From positions 290,981-354,980 of the forward strand of contig JAQFVV010012976.1 in the NCBI GenBank assembly GCA_028023455.1: a stretch of DNA of 64,000 bases, given 5' to 3'. The DNA is from Epiperipatus broadwayi. Taxonomy: Eukaryota > Onychophora > Udeonychophora > Euonychophora > Peripatidae. Both the position numbers and the translations under genes were made by a program. Position 1 is the stretch's first letter. Each line of letters starts with the position of its first letter. The notes beneath the pieces were generated by a model. That model did not search any database and had not been told where the DNA came from. It saw only the letters and a program-made list of their open reading frames with translations. Below are positions 36,772 through 49,497 of the stretch, piece by piece.

Positions 36772-37074
36772 CTTCTATAATCAATCTTATTGTAAACATA
36801 GAATCCTTGGTAATGAGTGTAAAATATGCGGCATCCTGAAGAGTAATATTAAATATTTTAATTGTAAATTTTTTATTTTTTAATTCAAATTTTGACCTGC
36901 CTTTAAGGGAACCATAGGTTGTAAATTCATTGTTACTGTAGTCAGCTATTTTTTCTATTAATATTCCTTGGTTTAACTTCAATACTTTTCCTACGATACC
37001 CATATCGGTTTTAAAATCTAAATTTATATTATCTCCCACCTTGTTTGTGATTGGCGTACCTTGTACAATTCTTC
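36772..37074 (-). CDS. Ig-like domain exon, phase 1-1
   Basis: The 303-bp open segment is bounded on the minus strand by a TATATTAG acceptor (37075-37076 is the AG) and a GAAG|GTAAAA donor. Both boundaries split a codon after its first base, so the exon is symmetric phase 1-1, the classic arrangement of single Ig-domain exons. The 100 complete codons show KVGDNINLDF (B strand), a central TTYGSLKGRSKFELKNKKF, and FTIKIFNITLQDAAYFTLIT, matching the E-F region pattern of Ig V/I-type domains. The two disulfide cysteines are absent: Phe20 and about Thr85 stand in their places. Surface or secreted proteins usually carry such domains. Other exons of the gene were not convincingly found. Confidence 0.6.
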
Positions 37075-37249
37075 CTAATATATATAATATAAAAAAACTA
37101 TTATAAAATTATGTATTTAAATATTAATTTTATGAATCAAATATATCTTTAATTCCTTAATAATTATCAATGTACATCTGTATTCACATGAATGTTTATA
37201 TGACAATAATGTAATATGAAATGATAAGTATATAAAAGTAGAAGAAGTA

Positions 37250-37745
37250 AAATTTATTAGATATCATGGAATGATCAGAGATGAAAAATATCTTGGAAAC
37301 ATCACATAAACATACTAATTAATAAATTTAGATATTTTACAACAATGTTTTACGAAATAAAAGATATTTTTCCTTTAAATATTCTTATTGTGATATATAA
37401 ATCTTTATATGAATCTTTATTGAGATATGGAATAACACCTCATGGTTTTGCAAGATTTTCTAATATTAATAGATTAGCATTATAGAAAAAAAAAATAATT
37501 GATCTAATATAAGAAAAATATAGCAATAAAAAAAAGTTTATAGACAAATAATATTTTATTATTCAATCAACTTCTCCATTATATAATTATAGAAAGAAAA
37601 GTGAAATATGTCTATGAAAAACAGATATATACATAGTTTCAAAATATTGTAATAAATAAGAAACTAGAGTAAGAAATCATTATATTCCTAAATTATTTAA
37701 TAATTTACCTATTGAATTAAATAAGAAGTTTGCAACATTATAGGG
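37250..37745 (+). pseudogene. Non-LTR (LINE) C-terminal fragment
   Basis: Several reading frames interrupted by stops keep the pattern of the region after the reverse transcriptase in LINE ORF2 proteins: YKSLYESLLRYGIT followed by a G.AR..NI.RL segment (about 37402-37480), and near the end IPKLFNNLPIELNKK (37685-37730). This suggests a Jockey/I/CR1-like element. The RT core is missing. It lies antisense to, and just upstream of, the Ig-like exon, so it may sit in an intron of that gene. Confidence 0.55.
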
Positions 37746-37841
37746 AAATAAATATATATATTGTAATGGTATACGTATGAAAGGATGAAATTAATATAAT
37801 ACAATAGTATGCCTTAACTACATATGAAAAAATACACTTGC

Positions 37842-38024
37842 CTTAATCATAATAAAAATGTAATAAAAAATATGATTGCCCCAGTTGGTAGGGTCAATTG
37901 TAATGGTACATATAATGGTATCATATGAAGAAATGACATAGCTTCCATCATGAAAATTAATATAAATTTGAGGCATATAATAAATGTAATAGTATGCATA
38001 CATGTCAAGAGAAGAGAAATTGAC
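37842..38024 (-). other. Possible second exon (weak)
   Basis: On the minus strand a TTTTTAG acceptor precedes 61 open codons, and the end AAG|GCAAGT fits a GC-AG type donor. The peptide has DGSYVISSYDTIICTITIDP and NWGNHIFYYIF, loosely Ig-like. Its phase (0-0) differs from the downstream exon at 36772-37074, so either other exons intervene or it is a chance ORF. Confidence 0.25.
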
Positions 38025-38039
38025 CTAAAAATGAATACA

Positions 38040-39127
38040 ATAAAATATACTAATTCCAGCCATTGAGTATGAGTTACAATAAATCAGGTTATAATGTCTA
38101 ACTTGATTTGAACAAATTACTAATTTATAGATTTACAGATAATAAATGACCTATACTATAAAAAATATACATTATTCATGATTGAATATATTCTAATCAT
38201 TACTTATACTGTTACTGTGGCTAGTTATACAAAATAAACCTAAATAGTACAGAGCATTGACTAAGGCATATTACTGATTAATTCTCAGGGTTAACTTAAC
38301 TAACAATTTGATTATATTAAATATAAATTGGAACAAAGGAAATTTTATTGAATCCAAAATATATATTCACAAGTAAGATTATGTGTAATTTAATATTTCC
38401 ATTACTGATGGCTTGTGAAACTAATCTACTAACACAAGATTATCCTTTAGTCAAATGGATGAACTTATCAAAATATTAGATACTAATAAATTTCAAATAA
38501 AAACTCAAAGTCATTCTTTTATATAAAACAAATGATATAAGCTTTATTTCAAGATTGTGATATATTTTTATAATAGCACAAATATATATATGGAAAACAT
38601 AAAACATTTGTTTTTCAAACATTTTATTTTTTTAATATAAATCAAATACAATATTTATTGACAATACAGATAACTTGCAGTTTATATTTTACATAGGAAT
38701 TGTATAAATCTGTTATGAAATTAAATCAATAGACAAATAAATAAATAAATTGTAGATATCTTGTTAAATTAATAATTTAGGTTATATGTGTATTTCTTTA
38801 AGGTTGGATCAACAAAAAAAATGATACAGAAGATGATATCAAGAGCTTCTTCTCACTAAGCTATAAGGATTTATTCACTTTATTCTAAACCATGTCTTTT
38901 ATGAGGAACATCAAATACTTGGGCTTCTTGTTTATTAGCTATTAACTATCTGAGTTTTTTAATAAATTAAAGCATCAACTACTTGAGTTTTCTTATTAAT
39001 ATAAAGCTTATCCTAGTCTGAAAAGTTGAAAATTTATTCCATAACTTTATTAACTTAGGGTTTATTAAATCTAACACAATATAAAAAAAAAATTATCTCA
39101 TCTGAGCCCTTATGTATAAGCAAAACA
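38040..39127. other. AT-rich stretch, nothing recognised
   Basis: No exon with good splice signals, no transposon termini and no RNA gene are visible here. It may be intronic if the Ig-like exon is part of a gene running leftward. Confidence 0.5.
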
Positions 39128-39145
39128 TATATATATATATACACA

Positions 39146-40144
39146 CACCTGGGTCTCGTTTTATACAATAGATAGGTTCCTCAGAAAGCACGCGCAAACG
39201 AAATCGCGCAAAAATAGACGTAACTTACCTTGAAAAAAGGAGGATACGGATTATGATTTTTCAAAATTTGCATGAAAGCAAAGCACCAATGTAAAATTAC
39301 TTTAAAATTCACACAAAAAAAAATAAGGAAATAAAATATGACTAATAAAAAATTTCAAATTTGAAAAAAATTGATACAAGACAAACTTTTTTTAATATTT
39401 AATTTTATTCAAAACAATATATTTTTATGCATAATTTACAGTACAGTAATTGACATTTTCTTATACACGTTTTAATTATTATCGCTACTTGCCAATAAAC
39501 AGGTTCGTTTGCAAACTGGTAAAAAATCAGATTCTTCACAAGAGGAAATACAACTAGTGCCAACTTCACTCTCATGTTGTGTTAATGGTTTTCTGGTGAC
39601 AATGTAATTAGTAATTAATCTTTGAGATGATGATTTTATTAATTGTTTATGAAGCTCACGATATCCAGACATACAACCATTTAGCTCTCGTTGGAATTTA
39701 AGAGCACGTTCGTGATTAGTGTCATTAATAAGAAAATAATTAAAAATAAACTTGCGGACACTAAATGATTAATAATTGATTACATTCTTTTTTAAAAAGC
39801 AAAAACAAAATGAGATTTAAAATGCAAAATTAACATGCACAATGTTTGAACAAATTTACATTATAATCTTGTAAAATTTAATGTGTGTATAATTAAATGT
39901 GGAAATCATGATTTTAATTTCATTATTGCATAAAATCTTACTATTATAAAGCACTGAAAATATTGAAATTACTAAGATGAAAGTTTTGAATTCCAATAAT
40001 GTGCTATTACTTTCAATATGACATAAGTGCATGAAATTTATTATTTAAAGTAATAGCGCATTATTGGAGTTTGACTTCTGGAGAAAAGTGAATCGCGTAA
40101 CTTCAAAATCGCGTTAAATAAATCCGCGTAAAAAGAGACCCAGG
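39146..40144. mobile_element. Tigger/pogo-like non-autonomous DNA transposon
   Basis: Terminal inverted repeats CACCTGGGTCTCGTTTTA (left) and TAAAAAGAGACCCAGGTG (right, about 40127-40144) sit in (TA)n tracts, consistent with TA duplication. Subterminal sequence is rich in short CGCG-containing words (AATCGCGCAAAAATAGACG left, GAATCGCGTAAC and AAATCGCG right). The CTCGTTTTAT motif just inside the end resembles that of Tigger/pogo termini. The interior minus frame 39472-39672 (66 codons) is not recognisable as transposase. It was mobilised in trans, or is a deletion derivative. Confidence 0.6.
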
Positions 40145-40152
40145 TGTATATA

Positions 40153-41182
40153 TATATAAAGGCATTTTATTCTATAAACATTTCTTTAGTGATTAAAGCA
40201 TTGGATCAGCAAGGTATAGATCCAGAATATTGTCATATTTTAAAGAATATTTATAAAAATGCAACAGCAACAATTAGATTACATAATGATAATAGGAAAA
40301 TCAACATTGAAAAGGGTGTAAGACAGGATGACTCCATATCTCCAAAACATTTTTACAGCAATGCTGCATGAAGTATTTTGTGGATTAAAATGGGAAACTA
40401 AATGAGTGAAAGTAAATAGAGAGTATTTAAGTCATTTAGATTTTGCAGATGATGTAGTTGTTTTTGCAAATAATGCTTTAGAGCTACAGGAAATGTTGCA
40501 GAAGTTATCAGAGGAAAGTAGGACTAAAGATAAATGTTAAAAAGACTAAAGTAATGTCTAATAGATTTTCTCAAAGTATGAAAGTAAAGAGTGATTATGA
40601 TGAGTTAGAAAAGGTTAACAGTTACAAATACCTTGGTCAGATTATTAATACAGATGGAAACATAATGGATAAAATTAATCATAGAATTAAACTTGGAGTG
40701 TTTTTAATAGAAATAACTTGATACTAAAATAAAATATGCCTATGTGTTTGAATAGGAAGGTTTTTAATAAATGTGTTTTGCCAGTTCTTACTTATGGATC
40801 TGAGACTTGGACATTTAATAGAAAAGCAATATAGAGACTTCAGACCACTTAAAGAAGTATGTTGGGAGTAGCAAGAAGGGATTGAAAATGCAATGTATGG
40901 GTAAGAGAACAAACAGGTGTTACTGACCTCATTGAAAAAATTAAAAGACTGAAGTGGAGTTGGGCTGGACATATCGCCAGAAAAGATGATAATAGATGGA
41001 CTATTGAAATTTTAAACTGAATTCCATGAGATTGTAAAAGACCCAGAAAGAGACCACATGTGAGATGGATGGTTGAAATAAGAAAGTGTGCAGAGATGAT
41101 GTGGAAAAGAGAAGCTAAATATAGGAAAAGATGGGTTGAACTTGGAGAGACCTTCATCCTGCAGTGGATTGATAATGGTTGA
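40153..41182 (+). pseudogene. RTE-clade LINE ORF2, 3' half, decayed
   Basis: It is 5'-truncated next to a (TA)n tract. The first 60 codons give a reverse-transcriptase segment with IEKGVRQ.DSISP. The catalytic FADD is at 40440-40451. After it come SYKYLGQIINTDGN (about 40620), a VLPVLTYGSETW segment (about 40780), KRLKWSWAGHIARKD (about 40945) and ETFILQWIDNG ending in TGA at 41180-41182. This order, with the WAGH and QWID tail, is characteristic of the RTE clade. Several frameshifts and stops break it. The endonuclease domain is missing. Confidence 0.82.
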
Positions 41183-42680
41183 TGCTTTCAAATACAAATG
41201 TAGGGATATTAATGTATATCACTTTTATATTTAATAATATAAATTAATCCAATCTTTTCAATATACATTTAATATTAATACAATTAAAATAATTGAAGGA
41301 TTAAGATAATTATTAAATAATAATATAATTTATAAATATGATTCTATAAAAATTTGTATATTTATACAACTCCTATGAAATTAAATGTAATTTATTGCTT
41401 CCCAATCTAAATTGATACATGACATCTATATTATTTAATATATATGTATGTAAATGCAAATCAAATACTATTAAAAAAAATACATATTTTTATTATTACA
41501 ATCGTTAATTTTACCTTGGCATTTAACAACATAAGCGTGTGCAATTTAAGATATAAAATGTCTTTAAAATATATATTAAAAATTGACTTTCATTATTATC
41601 AAGATTTTAACATTCAAAAAGAAACTTATAGGTTATTTCAAATATTACAATTGTATACACTTTGATAAAGATATATTTTAAATGTTATAAAAAAATAAAT
41701 AAATAAACATATAAAACAAAAATAAAAAATAAGACAAATTTTAATTACCATTTCATTTCTTTTAATGTCTCTTCGTGTTCCAATCAACCAACTATTTCAG
41801 GCATTTTATTTTATTCATCCCAGAGTAGCTCAAAGTGACTTTAAAATATGTATACATATTATTAATGAATTGATAGATCTTTTTTCTTGTTGTTAGAACA
41901 ATTGATTCCAATCATTTTCTTGATATTCAATTATACAAATAATTAAATTTAACTATTACTCCGGATCATTAAAGAAATTTGAAGTTAAAACAAAATATAT
42001 AAATAGCTATTTTCTGAAATCTATTTATGAACACAGGTTTAATTTCAGGCTACATATTCTACTAGATTCCAATGGTGAAATAAGTTAGGCAAGAGAGGCA
42101 ATTGCCTCGAATAATAAAAATTTGTACTTAGCAGATCATATTTAATATTAAATCTTGATCCATGAATTATTATAGTGAGATCTACAAGAAGAATTTGGGA
42201 ATCGACAAAATAAAGCGATGACTTTTTCCTTCCTCTGTTTTATTAATTAATAATCATAATGGCGATTATGTTCTGGGTTTCCATAGTAGTCTTTTAGCCT
42301 ATTGTTGTAATTCATGTGCAGATTGAAAAATCTTCAACACAGTTGTTTATTGATTTTAAAATATTTTTTAAAATAACAAAACAAAAATAATTGTCAAATA
42401 TATATATATTACATTGAAAAATTCATTTTTATGATCTACAAAATAAATGACATAAATAAACACTCATAATGATAAGATCATTACATCTTTTATAATTTTC
42501 AAAAAAAAAAAAGTACAATCTAATTATATTTAGCAATTTAAATACTGCTATTAATAATTATTTTTTATACACACACACGCAAATTTATATATATTCATTG
42601 CTATTAAAATCTCATCATTGTAAAATAAAGCACATATCCCAATAAATAAATATGAACTAAATAACAAAAAAACAATAATG
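41183..42680. other. AT-rich stretch, nothing recognised
   Basis: The 3' tail of the LINE is short and has no clear poly-A or target duplication. The frames at 41444-41665 and 42551-42787 are AT-rich and unrecognised. A (CA)n/(TA)n patch is at 42567-42590. Confidence 0.5.
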
Positions 42681-42685
42681 ATAAC

Positions 42686-42770
42686 AATGAGAGAAGTTGG
42701 TGGAAAGTTGAATTTAACGGGATGGGGTGCGTGAGAGAAGTTGGTGGAAAGTTGAATTGAACTGGGGTAA
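42686..42770. repeat. Two-unit tandem repeat, about 46 bp
   Basis: GAGAGAAGTTGGTGGAAAGT followed by TGAATT and a GGGG-rich end occurs twice in succession, at the left edge of repeat D copy 2. Confidence 0.8.
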
Positions 42771-44300
42771 TAGAAAAACATCATCACTCACAGTCCATTT
42801 AAAATAAAATAACAATTTTAAAAAATTCTATAAATAATATAATATTTTATAAGAGCATGTGATCCAAAATCTGTGAGATCATTGAGAGATCAGCCAGCTA
42901 ACTCAGAAGAGCAACTATAATAATTAATCATCAACCAGCATTATAATTTAAGAAATAAGTACAAGTAAATACTTGAGAGAAATAACCATCCATCATCATT
43001 AATGATGGGAATAAACAAATTAGTACAATAAATCAGAATAAAATCAATAGTCCACCTTGTGACTGGATTGAAAACGGGTCTTCTTTAGACCAGGCTAACT
43101 ATTGAGCCTTTGCCATCTTGGGCAATTATTTAAAAAGAACTTGGATGCACCAGTTTAGTGCCCATCCATTAAAATACACAAGAATCAGAAATCAAAACAA
43201 TAATGCTGGGACATTTAAAACATGCTGATCATCATCAATGCTCTGGCCACTTGTACTGGCCAACTATACTCTTAAATTTTTTTAACAAGACTAAACTAAA
43301 ATAAAATATAGTGCATGGGCTTTAAAGAGTATCCTCTTTTATGCCAACCAGGATGATGATTGATCATCTCTGGATGCCCCAAAGCACTAAGTACACATCC
43401 CCATTTATCTGTGTCCAAATCTAGCTCAGAGAACACAAGATCTATTACTGTATGTGACTAAGAGATGATGAAAACCATTTTTAACAATTAAATACAGGTT
43501 TATTAACCAAAAGACTGTTTTTTTACGAGGCTCCTCGTAGACATCTGACATCACTCTAACTCAGCCGATTCTTATGCTAAAAAATTCGTTCGATACGTTT
43601 TGAAGAGGTTTTTAAAAGTTCTGTAAGATGGTGACCTCTTCCGACTTATTTTACAAGTAAAAAGTAAAAAAAACGCATTTAAACCTAAACAAAGAAAGAA
43701 CATTATTTGTGATTGGTTCTTAGCAAGCTCTCAGCCGAAAAAGACATTCTGATTGGCTGGAAAGAACAAAGAAACCGCCTGATCAAAGAAAATAAAGAAA
43801 AATGCTGAGATTTTCATTTCGAATATGATTAAAGTATTATAAAATTATATTTATGGAAATTAAAAATTATTTTCAGAGAGAATAATAAAAAAACAAAATT
43901 ATTTTCGAAAAATATTGAAGATTTTAGTAAAAATATTGAAGATGTAGTAAAAAGAAATATTTGCTTTTCTATAACGTAAAAGTCGATCTTTTTGTTTATA
44001 TTATAGCTTTTATGTTGCCGAAATTGAATATTTTAGAATAAATAAATAGCAATTTATTTTTGAAAGAACTTTCGTTCTCTTCATAACCTGAAAAATTATT
44101 AATATACTTTTTATAAACGTATCTGAGTTGAATTTAATATTATAGGTGAATATGTTTTAACAATAGGCTTTGTCTTCAGTTTATGAGTTGGCCAATTAAA
44201 AGATTTGATTTTTACCTCATACAACCAATAATATAATTAGCGGTTAAAAGGTTAAAAACAAAAAAAATGATTAAGGTCTTGTAAGAGTTCTGATTTTGAA
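42764..44300. repeat. Dispersed repeat D, copy 2, interrupted by a MITE
   Basis: 42764-43502 aligns with about 1195-2055. The alignment resumes at 44256 with AAACAAAAAAAATGATTAAGG, matching about 2060-2090 of copy 1, after the TTAA-flanked insert. Landmarks include AGACCAGGCTAACTATTGAG and CTAGCTCAGAGAACACAAGA. Function is unknown and there is no coding. Confidence 0.65.
43503..44255. mobile_element. piggyBac-type MITE, copy 2
   Basis: TTAA is at 43503-43506 and 44252-44255. The sequence is the reverse complement of 22483-23238, with shared words such as GACATTCTGATTGGCTG, AACGTATCTGAGTTGAATTT and AACAATAGGCTTTGTCTTC. Its ends are degraded compared with copy 1. It sits inside repeat D, whose copy 1 has the uninterrupted site near 2055-2060. 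Confidence 0.8.
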
Positions 44301-44529
44301 AAGTATACAAAATTATGTACACAACTAAAATTATTACATTGTTTTACAATATTCACCATTCAAAATTTCAAATTATTACAATGATTTACATATATGTGTG
44401 CACAAATACGCAATTTCTAATATACAACTTATATTAAATAAAATCGAGATCAACTTATAATATACAACTTTTCTCAAAATAATAAATGACATCAATTTTT
44501 ACCTAAATAGGTTTTGATATATATAAATA

Positions 44530-46107
<1,578 letters not shown>

Positions 46108-49100
46108 ATATATATTAAAGAGGGTGGAAGCAGGAAAATTTAGTCTATAGAAAAAATATGAGTATCTAATGTTGTATAATCAATATTGTTATTATATAAT
46201 AATATATTATTGAAATACAATTTATTGTTGTTATTATTGGCATATTTTATATTGAAGCAGTCGGATCTGAGTTCGATCCTAGCTTCATGTTATTTACCCT
46301 AATACTAACCTTAAATTTCCGATGCAATGGGGCTTTATACGTTCAATCCACGCTAATTTCCATAATGAATAACTTATTTCAAATGCGTAGCAAAATTAAT
46401 TAGTTTAGTTTAAAATTGATCAATTCTCTAAATAAATTCATGATAAAATATTCATGAATTTATATATATTAAATTGCGTGGATTGTGCGTATATATATTT
46501 GTAAATATTAAATATATATAATTGTTCGAAAGTTTCATTGCGTCGGGAATACTTTTTTTTTTTCACCTTTAAATAATTTGTAAAGTTTCGGTGATTAAAA
46601 GCTACATTTCTTCAATAAGCTTTAAAATTCTTAAAAACAATAGTAAAGCTTTATGAATTGGAAAAAGATAAGGATTCATTTTTCTAATTAAATCATTTTC
46701 AGATTTTAAGAATTCATTTTCAATTAGAGAAGGAATTCAAGCTAATTAGTTTGAAAGCCTTATCGAGGGAATGTATTTGAAAACAACTAATTATAAAAAA
46801 AGACATTGATAATAAAAAGAGCGTTAGCCTAAGGCATCAGTGAACAGTATATATAGCCCTGAAAAGTCAGGAAAAAAGGCTAGTCTTTGTTGTAAAGTAG
46901 TACAGTGAACTCTGTGCGTGTTAAATTGTATTCATCATGATAGAGGGCTAGAACATCAGGAATCTGGCTACGGTTCCATGAAGTCCCTAGAAATCTTCAA
47001 TAGTGCTGCTGAATCTTTCCGGACCGATCAGACTGCTAACATCATGAAAAGCTACTAAAAATGCTGTTCCAATAATCAACCAAATGGTGCCTACATTTCA
47101 CCGACTTGGATGTGTAACTTAAGAACCTAGCACGGAAGGGTAATATATTTCTCATGAACTCTAAACTCTCTGGCCAGTTCGAACTTTATTTTACACTCCT
47201 TTTTAAGAGCTCTTTATTCTCTAATGTAAAAATCTTTCTAACACCTTTTATTTACGCTATTGTAAATCTATATCTTAATTCTTTAATCTCTAGTCTTTAA
47301 ACTTTTCTCTTCTTACTTGGTGGTTCAGTTAATATATATATTTGTGTGCTTTATTAATGTTCGTTTATTTAAAATTATATGCCAATAATCTCTCGACTCG
47401 ATGAGCTCCTTTGTTCTATTTGCCTCACACAAATAATATATTAATTTTAAATAGTAATTCTCGCCCATTAGAACTAAATTTATAAGTTCTATCAATCATC
47501 GAGTCGAAATAAATATTACATGTTTACTATTTTTATAATTGGCTAATAATCAATTATTAGCTCCGTTTTTACCTATGTCCCCAGCTCCTATCTAATACAC
47601 AAAGGTTTATATATTCACAAAATGTTAAAATATTATTTTCTCGTTCCACTAATATTTATTAACTCAAATATAATGTTAAATGTTTTATTGCAAAAGGGCC
47701 GATAAAGGGTTAAATAGATTCTAACTCAACTTTTGTTATTTGTATTAAGATTCAGTAAGAGCACGATGATTAGGGCATAATTAATATAACTTACAAATAC
47801 TTTCAAATAGTTTGTTAAAAGCCCGCTTGACTTTAATTAATTGGTCAAGTCATCACGGAGAGCATTCTACTGGGTTTTATTTTTCAACGATGACCATCAA
47901 GTCATCATCATCGAATGTTGCTGACGCAGGGCAATCTTCCGCTCCGTTAGGCTGGTCGGTGATCAAATTCTCTTATTTAAATTTCTCAAGGAAGAAAGTA
48001 CCTCCTTTCATATTCATTAGTCAAAGGGCGTAAGACTTGTTAGATGCAAGCCGCCATAGGACTTCAATCATCGACTAGCGATCATATTTCAATTTTACTC
48101 TCTGCCTCGTAAGCCGCCAGTACCGTTGCATCTCTGTTCCGGTAAAACCCGCTCCATGCTCGTAATTCGTGATGAAGTGATTTAAATTAAAGTCGAACAA
48201 ATTCTCAAATATATTATTAATTCAATAAGTTTCAAATCAATTTTAACGTTATGCCCTAAAATACGTTTTGCTCTTCATGAATAGATTTCCGAACGTGAAA
48301 ATAAATCTCACATTCCACCGTAATAAAATTAGAACAATCATTTCCGTTCTTAATGAATACCTTTATCCGCCTTTATATTTCTCATTGGGGGCATAGACAT
48401 AGAATTCTATGTTGTGTAATAATTGTTGGCATATGATAAGGACCGCCACTCTTATTATATTTGTAAATTCTCTTAAAGACTAGAGGTAATTAATGCATTC
48501 TATGTTTTATGGAAACGAAACAAATTATTCTTATTAAATATTTTCTAACATACTTGGTTTCTCAGTTCATCATTCTTTTATAATTATTTAAATGTTAATA
48601 CTCGCTGTCTGTGTTGGCAACCCGAACATACATATGATTCGATTTAAAAGTAGTCAAAGTTAATTGATATCCGTGTCAGTAAAAGGGTCCCTAGTCCTCA
48701 CCAACCGTTGAGCTAGTTCTTGGCGCATGGCACTGTGCCATCGATTTCTGCTATCTGAGCTGTTAAGATGGGTTTGAATTCAGTTTTGGTTCAGCTGAGT
48801 TTGAATCCGATTTGACTTGCGGTGGTGGTGGGTTTCGACCGGTACAATATTATGTTTATAATTTCATGTAAATATTTAAAATGTTATAAAAATTTTCTCC
48901 TACATAAAAGTGCAGCTAGGGCCTAGTAGGAGAAGAATGAAATTTGTATTTATGTAAATATATTTTAAACTGTAATCAAATGAATTAATATAATGAATGT
49001 ATTTATTTTAATTAACAATATATATATAATTTTATAATTAAATATTTAAATCCCCCAATTTTCACTTATTTCAATACATGTTTATTTTGAACAATAAACC

Positions 49101-49497
49101 AAGCTTCATTAATTTATCTATTTCTACTGATTCTTTTTTCCCAAATTATCTTAATATTACCTGGATTAAGTTCATAACATGTACTTTTTTGTGATTATAA
49201 AATACTAACATAAACAAATATGATTCAGAGAGTCAATAGCATTAAAATAAGTAATTTTGAAAATGTTTAATGGCATGATTAATGTATTGTAATTGTTCTT
49301 GATTTATAAAATTAATATTTAAATGTTATGTTATATATATAATAATGGCAGAGGTTCAATCTATTGATATAGATTTATAGAAATAACTGATTGTGATTAA
49401 AAAAAAAATTACCTTTCTTTACTAAAAGAATTGTTTTAAATAACTATTTTTTAATTGAGAGGTCTTTCACCATTTTGATTTAATTGTCAATATAGAT
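46108..49497. other. GC-richer block of unknown origin
   Basis: From about 46,850 to 48,850 the base composition is visibly less AT-rich and contains more CpG than its neighbours, as in LTR element B. A TATA-like GTATATATAGCCC is at about 46847-46859. The block ends near TTTCGACCGGTACA (48848) beside ATATTATG. It could be another LTR or an element interior, but I find no partner repeat in the window. The frame at 47812-48033 (73 codons) is not recognisable. 48850-49497 is plain AT-rich DNA. Confidence 0.4.

Noticed and set aside
40724-41197. Three minus-strand ORFs over the RTE LINE
   Set aside because: They are antisense shadows of the RTE ORF2 C-terminal region.
46250-46300. B-box-like GAGTTCGATCCTAG as a possible tRNA or SINE
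   Set aside because: No A box at the right distance, no cloverleaf and no flanking duplication.
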